Assembly (NCBI GenBank): GCA_025454175.1
Contig: JALOOX010000017.1
Location: 1 to 53,322 of the forward strand
DNA length: 53,322 bases
Direction: 5' to 3'
Source: Syntrophobacteraceae bacterium
GTDB lineage: Bacteria; Desulfobacterota; Syntrophobacteria; Syntrophobacterales; Syntrophobacteraceae
Below the pieces are notes generated by a model, which was not told the DNA's origin, searched no databases, and worked only from the letters and a program-made list of their open reading frames with translations. Positions 45,999 to 53,322 of this stretch are shown here, piece by piece (the first letter of the stretch is position 1; every line of letters starts with the position of its first letter). Made by a program: the position numbers and the translations under genes.

Positions 45999-46103
45999 TT
46001 AACGCGGCTCCCGCCCGAGCCATTCCGGCCGCGGGAGGAGGAGGGCTCCGATGGTCATCAGGAGCAGGCCTCCAATGACCTTGCCGACCCTGGCGTAACG
46101 GGA
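45999..46103 (-). pseudogene. Remnant of a membrane-protein C-terminus
   Basis: On the minus strand 46003-46103 reads SRYARVGKVIGGLLLMTIGA-LLLPRPEWLGREPR and a TAA stop: one helix with a PEWL-type end, like the last helix of a larger membrane protein. The frame is closed immediately upstream by TGA, and repeat-like sequence begins there, so the 5' part appears lost. I cannot name the parent family. Confidence 0.35.
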
Positions 46104-46109
46104 TCATCG

Positions 46110-46314
46110 TTGATTAGCGTGAGGGTGACTCCCTCTCCACCCTTCGGGGGGAGAGGGGGGCTTACAGAATCAAGATCTCCCCCTCACCCTAGCATCTTCC
46201 CTGAGGGAGAGGGAACAATCTTCACGCTGGTCTTCGATGAACCAGTTTTTCTCTGCGAGCTCTGCGTCTCTGCGGTGAATTGAAAAACGAAGGTCTTCAG
46301 CCTCAACGAATATA
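46110..46314. repeat. Composite repeat region with MITE right end
   Basis: 46120-46220 has nested inverted pieces (CCCTCTCCACCC, GGGGGGAGAGGG, GAGGGAGAGGG). 46255-46314 (CTCTGCGGTGA to CCTCAACGAATATA) matches the right half of the 141 bp element at 7941-8081, with its left half missing or rearranged. No gene is seen in this stretch. Confidence 0.5.
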
Positions 46315-46383
46315 ACGCTTTGGCTCGGCTCCATGGGTTTCCGTCAACAGGCCTGACGCCACCTCCGGCAGGACGTGAACGGC

Positions 46384-48000
46384 TCACTGGTAGTACTTGT
46401 GCATGTATTCCATCACCATGCGGTGAGTGTTATAAGTCGATCCGATGTCGGCAATGGAGCCCTTCATGATGGACAGCCACTGCTTCGGGTTGGCGTAATA
46501 AGTGGTCACCAGGTCGTCGAGGTCCACGTAGAGGTCATTGGCTGCCGCTTCGTCCGACTGGTCCTCGTCGTCCCCGATGGCCCACCCGTTGAGCCGGTTG
46601 CGGCACGCCTCCCGCCACCAGCCGTCCAGAACGCTCATGTTGATCCCGCCGTTGAAGCACACTTTCATGCCGCTGGTTCCACTGGCTTCCCGAGGTCTTC
46701 GGGGTGTGTTGAGCCACACGTCGGTCCCCTGGACCATGAGGGCGGCAAGCCAAATGTTGTAATTAGGCACGAAGACCAGCCGGATCTTCGATTCGTACTG
46801 TCGGGAGATGTTGACGATTTCCCGAATGAGCTGCTTTCCCGGGTCGTCCTGGGGATGGGCCTTGCCGGCGAATATGATCTGCACGCGATCGAAGCACAGG
46901 TTGCTCAGGTATTCGATGTCGGAAAACATGAGGGTGGCTCGCTTGTATGCGGCGGCCCGGCGGGCGAAGCAGATGGTGAGCAGCTCATCGGTGAATCCGA
47001 CGGCGGTCACCGAATTGACATAGCTGATGAGACGGCGCTTGGCGGCCAGCTTGGCCGCCTTGATTTCCTGGTCCGGGATGGCATGGGCGCCGCTCAAGGC
47101 CTGGGGCTGCTGGCGCCAGTTGGGAATGTACTGGTCGAAGAGGGCCTGGAATTCGGGGCCGGTCCAGGTGAGATGGTGCACACCGTTGGTGATGTGACCG
47201 ATGTTGTAGCCGGGGAACATCTGCCGCGAAATCTCCCCGTGGAGCTGACTCACGCCGTTGCTTGCCCTGGAGAGGTTCAAGGCCAGGATGGTCGTGTTGA
47301 GAATATCGTTTCCCGCGAGTGACCGAATGTTGCGGGGAAGATAGGCTCCCAGCACGTGTTGGGACATTTCGTAGGAGAATTTGTCATGCCCCGCGGGTAC
47401 GGGCGTGTGCGTCGTGAACACGCACTTCTCGCGGACCTTCTCCTCGTTGCCGTCAAGGTCCTTGAGGAGGGCGAGGGTCAGAAAGACGGCATGTCCCTCG
47501 TTCATGTGATAGGTGGTGATGTCGCGTTCGAGCCGCTTGAGAACCAGGTAGCCGCCTATGCCGAGGACCGCCTCCTGGCAGATGCGGGTATGCTGGTCCC
47601 CGCCGTACAGAAACTGGGTGATCAGGCGGTCGTCGGGGGCGTTGGTCGGCAAGTCCGTGTCGAGGTAGTAGACGGGCACGCGCCCCTTCATCCCCACCTG
47701 GTTGTGCTTCCAGACGCCGATGTCCACCTTTCGGCCTTCGAGCTGAATGCTCACCTTCATGGGGAGGGGCTCCATGAAAGCCCTGGGGTCGAAATAGGGA
47801 TAGTTCTCCTCCTGGAAGCCCATGGGATTGATGCTCTGGATGAAGTAGCCGCGTTTGTAGAGCAGCGTAACGGCGACCAGGGGCACGTTCAGATCGGCAG
47901 CGGACTTGACGTGGTCACCGGCCAGGATGCCCAGGCCGCCGCTGTAGGTGGGAATATGCTCGCTCAGCCCAATCTCCATACTAAAATACGCAATCTTCAT
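46384..48000 (-). CDS. glgP: Alpha-glucan phosphorylase (GT35, short type)
   Basis: A 538-residue phosphorylase that releases glucose 1-phosphate from glycogen or maltodextrin. It starts IAYFSMEIGLSEHIPTYSGG and has HMNEGHAVFLTLALL, FTTHTPVPAGHDKF, RRAAAYKRATLM, the FAGKAHPQDD loop, and the PLP-lysine region SGTSGMKVCFNGGIN. It is the short bacterial/archaeal class without the large N-terminal domain of muscle-type enzymes. ATG 48000 has GAGGGAG 5 nt upstream. The GH13 gene at the window end suggests a glucan-use neighbourhood. Confidence 0.93.
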   Translation of the reverse strand: MKIAYFSMEIGLSEHIPTYSGGLGILAGDHVKSAADLNVPLVAVTLLYKRGYFIQSINPMGFQEENYPYFDPRAFMEPLPMKVSIQLEGRKVDIGVWKHNQVGMKGRVPVYYLDTDLPTNAPDDRLITQFLYGGDQHTRICQEAVLGIGGYLVLKRLERDITTYHMNEGHAVFLTLALLKDLDGNEEKVREKCVFTTHTPVPAGHDKFSYEMSQHVLGAYLPRNIRSLAGNDILNTTILALNLSRASNGVSQLHGEISRQMFPGYNIGHITNGVHHLTWTGPEFQALFDQYIPNWRQQPQALSGAHAIPDQEIKAAKLAAKRRLISYVNSVTAVGFTDELLTICFARRAAAYKRATLMFSDIEYLSNLCFDRVQIIFAGKAHPQDDPGKQLIREIVNISRQYESKIRLVFVPNYNIWLAALMVQGTDVWLNTPRRPREASGTSGMKVCFNGGINMSVLDGWWREACRNRLNGWAIGDDEDQSDEAAANDLYVDLDDLVTTYYANPKQWLSIMKGSIADIGSTYNTHRMVMEYMHKYYQ

Positions 48001-48481
48001 CGGTGCTCCCTCGTGTCCGAATCTCAATGGTCCGCAGGTGGGGCAGTCTCATCGGAATTTGCATGTATAACATCATCCGGTCGGCTCAAAGAGCAAAAAG
48101 TAAGCCGGAGGTCGCCATTTCTCAATGGTCATGTCGGTTTGGAATCAAGGACAGAGGTTTTCGGTTCTCCCTGATGGTCGACGCATGGCATTGGGAAATT
48201 CGAAACATCATTTCGTCGGGGTGTGGTATAAGGGGAGCAACGCCAAAGCTCCGGAGAGCCTCGCCCATGGAATGATGTTGCCCGTGAGTCGCTCCGGCGC
48301 ATCTTGTCATGACCGAAGTGGCCGCCTGAAGACCATGGGGCGACGAGCCCATCATGCACTGTGAGAGAAATGCAGTCCTTTCGCTACAAACAGAACCTTT
48401 GGCAGCCGTACAGATGGGTCGCCCAGCCGTATGCGGGCGTTTCCTGGCAATCCGTCCAACGATTCAGCGAGGAGATGGAAG
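48001..48481. other. Intergenic region without identified gene
   Basis: Between divergent glgP and the small genes. Only short overlapping frames with no family likeness occur here, and I see no hairpin followed by a U run and no tRNA. GTATAAG near 48222 could be a -10 box for the plus-strand genes, but no good -35 is at the right distance. Confidence 0.4.
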
Positions 48482-48823
48482 ATGAAGGAGGATACCCTGC
48501 GGACAGCGATTCTGCGCAGTCAGACACTCAAGGAGATCCTGGAGAGGGACATCCAGGCCCTGGTGAACCTGAAGCCGACCAACCTGATAGCCGAGAAGGA
48601 GATGACCTCGCTCATCCAGATGGCAAAAGACGAAAAGGCCGGGGTCGAGGTAAGGACCATCAACGAGAAGTGGAAGGTTTGGGCTGAGTCCTATTCCCGG
48701 GTGTTGAGCAAGTTCGCCATGGTTCAGGACAAATATGGGGAGCAGGAGATCCAGGAGCTTTTCGAGGAAACCGAGGGAAACTCAGGGAGCGGGGCCTCAT
48801 CCGGAGCGAGCCGTCCAGTCTGA
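48482..48823 (+). CDS. Hypothetical helical protein, 113 residues
   Basis: I do not recognise this protein. It is nearly all helical (TLRTAILRSQTLKEILERDI, NEKWKVWAESYSRVLSKFAM, YGEQEIQELFEE) and ends in a short Ser/Gly/Ala-rich tail. There is no signal peptide or membrane helix. ATG 48482 has GAGGAG 7 nt upstream. It is the first of three plus-strand genes leading to the VWA protein and may be expressed with it. Confidence 0.6.
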   Translation: MKEDTLRTAILRSQTLKEILERDIQALVNLKPTNLIAEKEMTSLIQMAKDEKAGVEVRTINEKWKVWAESYSRVLSKFAMVQDKYGEQEIQELFEETEGNSGSGASSGASRPV

Positions 48824-48858
48824 GGGAGCACCTGGCCGCATCCCGATACCTTCTGGGG

Positions 48859-49155
48859 GTGGAGCCCATCAAGGAAGTTCACCTTTTCATGGACGCCTCC
48901 GCCAGGAGGTACGGCGGAGGCCACCGCCTCATCCGCCACAACCTGTTCACGGCTCGCTTCATGAGACAGTATTATGAACGGATCGACCATCAACTGGGCG
49001 ATCAGGCCTTCCTGGAAGTGATGCTCCACATCGCCCTGGACGACGGCGTCCTCCATCTGAACGACATTCGCCTCATGAGTGAATACTCTCGCACGCTCCA
49101 GAGAAAGGGCGGTCCGCGCAGGCTGCTTGCGGGCTCAAACCGGGCCGGCCGCTGA
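48859..49155 (+). CDS. Hypothetical protein, 98 residues
   Basis: An unrecognised basic protein: VHLFMDASARRYGGGHRLIR, ARFMRQYYERIDHQLGDQAF, and an Arg-rich C-terminus. The start is not well supported: GTG 48859 lacks a clear ribosome binding site, and ATG 48889 has AAGGAAG about 11 nt upstream. The frame is open further upstream over the end of the previous gene. The stop is 19 nt before the VWA gene. Confidence 0.5.
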   Translation: MEPIKEVHLFMDASARRYGGGHRLIRHNLFTARFMRQYYERIDHQLGDQAFLEVMLHIALDDGVLHLNDIRLMSEYSRTLQRKGGPRRLLAGSNRAGR

Positions 49156-49173
49156 CGGAAAGGAGACCCGGAC

Positions 49174-51192
49174 ATGAAGAGCAATCCAATCACCTCGGGG
49201 TGGACTACGGCGAAGCGCCGTATGGCTCTGTCTGTGCTGGCTGCCTGCGCGTTTTTCGCGCTGGGGACCGGCATGCTCAACGCGCAGCCGGGCAAGCCGT
49301 CTTCGGAGCAGGCTCAAGTGGTCATCAACCAGATCGACGTATCGCAGTTTCCAAGTGTCAAGCTCTTCGTTTCCGTGCTGGATTCTTCAGGAAAGATGGT
49401 TCGAGGGCTCGGTGAAAAGGACTTTCTGGTCAGGGAGGATGAGGTTGAGCAATCCCCGGTCCAGGTGGCGACGCAGCTTCCATCCATTGCCTCGACGCTG
49501 GTGCTGGATACCAGCGGCAGCATGAAGAGGGCCATCGGGGATGCGCAGCGGGCCGCCACGACCTATGCGGACAACGTTCGCGCCGAAGATGAAGTGCTGA
49601 TCATCGATTTCAGCGACAAGGTCAAGGTGGTGCAGTCCTTCACTTCGAGCAAGCCGCCGCTCCGGGCCGCCATCGGCGCCATGAAGGCTCGCGGCAACAC
49701 CGCCCTCTATGACGCGGTTTTCGAGGCCGTCAGAAGCTTCGGTGACAAGAAGGGCCGAAAGGTCGCCATTGTTCTCACCGATGGCCGGGATGACGATGGA
49801 ACCGGGAAGGTGCTCAGCGTGAAAACGGTGGAACAGGTCATCGCCGCCGCCAGGGAGGTGAACGTCCCTGTTTTCACCATCGGGCTCGGAACCGACGTGG
49901 ATGAAGCCATCCTCACAAAGATCGCCGTGGAGTCCGGCGGACGGTACTTCCCGTCGCCCTCGCCGGCGGACCTGGAGAACCTTTACAGAGAGATTGGCGC
50001 GCAGCTTACCGGGCAGTACCTGCTGAGCTACGACACGGACCTCTCGGAACGGGACGGCTCCTGGCACCGGGTGGTGGTGAGGACAGCGGGTGGGCTTGGG
50101 CAAAAGCCGTACATGGCTCCCCTCGACCCCGCCGCTGTGAAGGCCCGTGACGAATCCGGCGAGTCGCCCGCCCGGGTCGAGACCCCGCCCGAACCCCCGG
50201 CGGCGAAGGCTGCCGAAGCCGAAGTCAAGCCCAGCGTCAATGTCCTGGCTGCCGCCCAGGGGACCCGGGTGATGACCGTGACGAGCCAGTACGACTCCAG
50301 CCAATGGGCGGCCGCCAACCTCATCGACGAGGCCATTGGAAAAGGTCATGGATATGCCGCCGCCGACAATCGCCCCCAGGAGGTTGTCCTCGAACTGCCC
50401 AAAACCGCCCTGATTTCAGAGATTATCGTTGACCCGTTTACAGACGAGGGTGAAGACAACTGGGTCAAGGACATGGAGCTCTGGGTCTCCAACGTCGACT
50501 CTCACACCGGGTATAGCAAGGTGCTGGGCGTGCAGGTGGACAACAAGCGGATTGAAAGCCAGGATCCGGCTTATTCCCTGACCGAGCAGAGCTTCCCGCT
50601 GCCTTCCCCGGCCAGAGTCCGCTGGGTGAAGCTCATGCTCAAGAGCAACCATGGCGGAAGCTTCATGGAAGCGGGTGAGATGAAGTTGATGGGCCACTTC
50701 CTGGAGGAGGAAGCCTCCGCCGAGAAGCTCAGGAATGTTCTGTCGGAGGAGAGCGGCGGGAAGCTGCTCTATTTCTCAAGCCAGTACAACGATGGCGAAT
50801 GGGCTGCCCGAAACCTCGTGGATGGCAAGCTCGGCAAGAACCATGGCTATGCATCCAGGGACAATGCCCAGGCGGAAGTGGTATTCGTGCTCTCCAAACC
50901 GACTTCCATCACCCAGCTCGCCTTCAATCCCTTCACCACGGAGGATGCCCCCAACTGGGTCAAGGATGTGGAGGTTCAGGTTTCGACGGAGGGACCCAAA
51001 GCCGGCTATAAATCGGTGGGGAAGTTCGAGCTGCACAACCGCCAGAACGTCGACCGCACCAAGCCACTACCCGACCAGGTGTTCAAGATAGAGCCTGTTC
51101 AGGCCAAGTTCATCAAGCTGATCCTGCTGAAGAATCACGGCGGCGGATACATGGAGCTTGGAGAATTCAAGGCCCTTGCTCCCGAGAAGTGA
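49174..51192 (+). CDS. Secreted VWA-domain protein with two discoidin-like repeats
   Basis: A 672-residue protein. A signal peptide (LSVLAACAFFALGTGMLNA) is followed by a VWA domain from about residue 60, with MIDAS motif DTSGS (112-116) and VLTDGRDDDGTGK. A Pro/Ala/Glu-rich linker (~325-360) joins two homologous repeats (about 362-515 and 525-670). Each repeat has SQY(D/N), a Trp-Ala-Ala/Arg-Asn-Leu pattern, GHGYA or NHGYA, NWVKD and NHGG, like F5/8-type discoidin folds. VWA domains bind protein partners through a metal; the repeats may bind sugars or lipids outside the cell. ATG 49174 has AAAGGAG upstream. Confidence 0.88.
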   Translation: MKSNPITSGWTTAKRRMALSVLAACAFFALGTGMLNAQPGKPSSEQAQVVINQIDVSQFPSVKLFVSVLDSSGKMVRGLGEKDFLVREDEVEQSPVQVATQLPSIASTLVLDTSGSMKRAIGDAQRAATTYADNVRAEDEVLIIDFSDKVKVVQSFTSSKPPLRAAIGAMKARGNTALYDAVFEAVRSFGDKKGRKVAIVLTDGRDDDGTGKVLSVKTVEQVIAAAREVNVPVFTIGLGTDVDEAILTKIAVESGGRYFPSPSPADLENLYREIGAQLTGQYLLSYDTDLSERDGSWHRVVVRTAGGLGQKPYMAPLDPAAVKARDESGESPARVETPPEPPAAKAAEAEVKPSVNVLAAAQGTRVMTVTSQYDSSQWAAANLIDEAIGKGHGYAAADNRPQEVVLELPKTALISEIIVDPFTDEGEDNWVKDMELWVSNVDSHTGYSKVLGVQVDNKRIESQDPAYSLTEQSFPLPSPARVRWVKLMLKSNHGGSFMEAGEMKLMGHFLEEEASAEKLRNVLSEESGGKLLYFSSQYNDGEWAARNLVDGKLGKNHGYASRDNAQAEVVFVLSKPTSITQLAFNPFTTEDAPNWVKDVEVQVSTEGPKAGYKSVGKFELHNRQNVDRTKPLPDQVFKIEPVQAKFIKLILLKNHGGGYMELGEFKALAPEK

Positions 51193-51299
51193 ATCGGGCG
51201 AGCGGAGTGCTCCACCGGGCTCTCCGCCAAGGGTCCCGAGGGCGCGGACATGAGGCTGTGGGTGGCTCTTGGCCCGAAAACCCTGCGCGGAGCAGCGCA

Positions 51300-51575
51300 T
51301 CAGCCGGCGGGAGTGGCCCAGAAGGCGATCTCGGGAGCCTTGCCGGACGCGATCCAGGGATACTTCTGCTCCAGCACTTCCACCCTTCGCTGGAGGTAGT
51401 ACACCCGCTGTCGCAGGTTTTCGTCTTCCAGATTCGCTCTCAGACCGGCTTCGGCATCACGCAGGAGGGTCCTGATCTCGAGGTATTCCCGCTCGACGTG
51501 CCGGTATTCCTTGTGAAAGCTGGAAAGCCTTTCCAGCAGCCAGTCCACATCTCCGTAATCCACGGGTATCGTCAT
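51300..51575 (-). CDS. Small coiled-coil protein, 91 residues
   Basis: No family recognised. Almost the whole protein is charged helix with heptad-like spacing (LLERLSSFHKEYRHVEREYL, LRQRVYYLQRRVEVLEQKYP), suggesting a coiled coil. It lacks a signal peptide. It runs opposite to the flanking VWA and GH13 genes, filling the gap. The 51193-51299 and 51576-51756 gaps contain nothing further I can support. Confidence 0.6.
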   Translation of the reverse strand: MTIPVDYGDVDWLLERLSSFHKEYRHVEREYLEIRTLLRDAEAGLRANLEDENLRQRVYYLQRRVEVLEQKYPWIASGKAPEIAFWATPAG

Positions 51576-51756
51576 GGCCTCACACCTCGCTCAAATGGCT
51601 GCACCCCGGGGAAAGCCCGGCAGACCTTTGCTTGACGACGAAGGGTCTGGACCACTCATGACAGATCTTCATCACGATATCAAGATGTGAGATTTCTTGC
51701 GTCAGAATGGGAATCACCCTTGAAAAACCCCAACGGTCTCTTACAGGAGAAACCCC

Positions 51757-53322
51757 ATGAAACTCTTGCCCCTCCAAAAATTGGGACCCCGGCCCGTTGA
51801 CGGTGAGGCTGGGATCTTCCGCTTCGGACTTCTGCTGCCCTGGGTGTCCGCTGCGGACGGCAACCGCATGTATCTCAAAATCATCCACGAGCATGACCAG
51901 TTCATCCAGGATATTCAGCCTTTTGAATTCGAGCTTTCCCACAGTGTGGACCCCGTTCATGGCGACTACTGGTCCGTGGAGGTGGACATCACCGGCCGGC
52001 CGCCATCCCATCCTCAATCGGCCTGGGGCTCCCCGGGGCGCTACGTCTACCGATACAGCCTGTCCAACCCGAACGCCTCCGGTCCCATCGACTGGATCAT
52101 CGACCCCTTCGCCCGCGAATTCGGCATCGGCAAGCTCTCCGCCTTCACCCTGGGCTACCAGGACTATGTCTGGGACGCCAACGAACTGACCTGGAAAACA
52201 CCGGCTGTGGAGGACCTCGTCATCTACGAGCTCATGATCACGGAATTCGGCGGCGATATTGAACGGACCATCGGCCTGCTGGACTACCTGGCCGACCTGG
52301 GAGTCAACTGCCTGGAATTCATGCCGGTCTCCAACGTCTCCAACACCGTGGACTGGGGGTTCCTGCCGCTGGGCTATTTCGGGGTGGACGAGCGATTCGG
52401 CAATCGGCGCGACATGCAGCGGCTGATCGACGCCGCCCATCAGCGGGGGCTCGCGGTTATCGTGGATTCGGTCTACGGCCATACCGACGAGCATTTTCCC
52501 TACCAGTATGTCTATGACCGTCTCGGCTATCACGAAAACCCGTTCATGGGGTCCTTCGCCAAGGACTATTTCGGACGGAGCACCGACTTCCGCCGGGCTT
52601 TCACCCGGGACTTCTTCTACACCGTGAGCCACCATTGGCTGGACTGCTACCATGTGGACGGCTTCCGCTACGACTGCGTGCCCAACTACTATGACGGGCC
52701 AACGGGGGACGGCTATGCCGCCCTGGTTTACCATACCTACCAGTCCGTCAAGGCCAGGCCGGGTGAGGCCTCACACTGGCAGCGGTTCTTCCGGGACGGC
52801 AGGATCAACCTCATCCAGTGCGCCGAACAGCTGGAGGGTCCCCAGGAAATCCTGGAGAAAACCTACAGCAACTGCACCTGGCAGAACGAGACCCTGGGGG
52901 CCGCCCAGGGCGTCGCCGCGGGTGGTGGCGACCGGCTCACCAGCCTGGGGCTCCGACTGGGGCTCATGGGCTATCCCGGCAGCGTCACGGTCCATGACGA
53001 TACTCTGGCCAAAAGCGCTCTCCAGTACATCGAAAACCACGATCACTCCCGTTTCGTGTGCAACTTTGGTCGGTTCCTTCGGGATAACGACCTGCTCAGC
53101 GAGGGGGAGAGGGGGCTCTGGTACAAGGTCCAGCCCTACCTCATCGGCCTGTTGGCGGCCAAGGGCATCCCCCTCCTCTGGCAAGGCCAGGAGCTCGGGG
53201 AGAACTACTACGTCCCGGAGGCGGGGTGGGGGAGGGTGATGCTCTTTCGCCCGGTGCGATGGGACTACTTCTACGACCCCATCGGCAAGACCGTCATCCG
53301 GCTGGTGCGGCGTCTTCTGAAG
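51757..53322 (+). CDS. GH13 alpha-amylase-family glycosidase, 3' end beyond window
   Basis: 522 codons are open to the window edge. An N-terminal CBM48-like region (FRFGLLLPWVSAADGNRMYL, YWSVEVDITG) precedes the catalytic barrel. Conserved regions are VIVDSVYGHT (region I), GFRYDCVPNY with nucleophile Asp306 (II), LIQCAEQLEG with acid/base Glu357 (III), and IENHDH with Asp429 (IV). The family includes branching enzymes and trehalohydrolases; the closest is not clear. ATG 51757 has AGGAG 7 nt upstream. A large opposite-strand frame over this region is a shadow. Confidence 0.88.
   Translation, partial: MKLLPLQKLGPRPVDGEAGIFRFGLLLPWVSAADGNRMYLKIIHEHDQFIQDIQPFEFELSHSVDPVHGDYWSVEVDITGRPPSHPQSAWGSPGRYVYRYSLSNPNASGPIDWIIDPFAREFGIGKLSAFTLGYQDYVWDANELTWKTPAVEDLVIYELMITEFGGDIERTIGLLDYLADLGVNCLEFMPVSNVSNTVDWGFLPLGYFGVDERFGNRRDMQRLIDAAHQRGLAVIVDSVYGHTDEHFPYQYVYDRLGYHENPFMGSFAKDYFGRSTDFRRAFTRDFFYTVSHHWLDCYHVDGFRYDCVPNYYDGPTGDGYAALVYHTYQSVKARPGEASHWQRFFRDGRINLIQCAEQLEGPQEILEKTYSNCTWQNETLGAAQGVAAGGGDRLTSLGLRLGLMGYPGSVTVHDDTLAKSALQYIENHDHSRFVCNFGRFLRDNDLLSEGERGLWYKVQPYLIGLLAAKGIPLLWQGQELGENYYVPEAGWGRVMLFRPVRWDYFYDPIGKTVIRLVRRLLK

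Noticed and set aside
46085..46110. A second selenocysteine TGA upstream of the membrane-protein remnant
   Set aside because: No coding-like sequence or family motif continues upstream of that TGA; it looks like repeat sequence.
51580..52734. A 384-codon open frame on the minus strand
   Set aside because: It is antisense to the GH13 gene, which has all four catalytic motifs and codon-level conservation; the minus frame has no family likeness.

Overview
This 53.3 kb window reads as chromosome of a GC-rich anaerobic deltaproteobacterium (Desulfobacterota). The gene content fits the Syntrophobacter group: an RpoN-type pilin promoter, a minimal SufBC pair, FdhD for formate dehydrogenase, a large Mrp-type ion-pump cluster, and a short TusA-like gene whose key cysteine codon is an in-frame TGA (probably selenocysteine). 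The taxon is an inference from gene content; no rRNA, tRNA or CRISPR array was seen.

Layout. 1-2,900 (minus): a probable pilin and pilin-glycosylation locus, with a type IV pilin behind a -24/-12 promoter, a frameshifted AT-rich TMTC-like membrane glycosyltransferase, and a GT2 polyprenyl-phosphate glycosyltransferase. 3,400-4,080: VapBC toxin-antitoxin. 4,180-7,940 (plus): def-fmt-DUF116-rsmB behind a good sigma-70 promoter. 8,100-13,000 (minus): HD/OB-fold nuclease-like gene, holB, ricT and metG, read from a strong promoter near 13,075. 13,200-17,900 (plus): a tight operon of a DUF4126 membrane protein, two different dynamin-like GTPases and a tiny PLDc_N membrane protein. 18,000-21,200: ppiD, coaE, and a small exported protein followed by a strongly structured candidate RNA with a U9 terminator. 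21,200-25,100 (minus): sufB/sufC (SMS-type Fe-S assembly) and an oligopeptide-type binding protein.

25,500-31,600: an orphan small gene, the putative TusA-like selenoprotein, prs, an NCS2 nucleobase permease, a Nudix hydrolase, fdhD and a cysteine desulfurase. 31,700-36,800: MazEF, then short ArgA-like acetyltransferase, secA and argJ. 36,900-45,200: a ten-gene MrpA-less Mrp antiporter operon with three MrpD/NuoN-like pumps, followed by a cyclic-nucleotide-binding protein. 45,400-53,300: Hsp20, glucan phosphorylase, two small unknown proteins, a secreted VWA protein with two discoidin-like repeats, a coiled-coil protein and the start of a GH13 glycosidase that runs off the window.

The intergenic regions carry two families of palindromic mobile-like repeats. 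One family has TATACTCGTTAAGG-type ends, occurs about four times with two different cores, and in two cases supplies the stop codon of the neighbouring gene. The most interesting items are the TGA-containing TusA-like gene with a SECIS-like hairpin, the structured RNA at 20,620-20,797, and the paired-dynamin operon.
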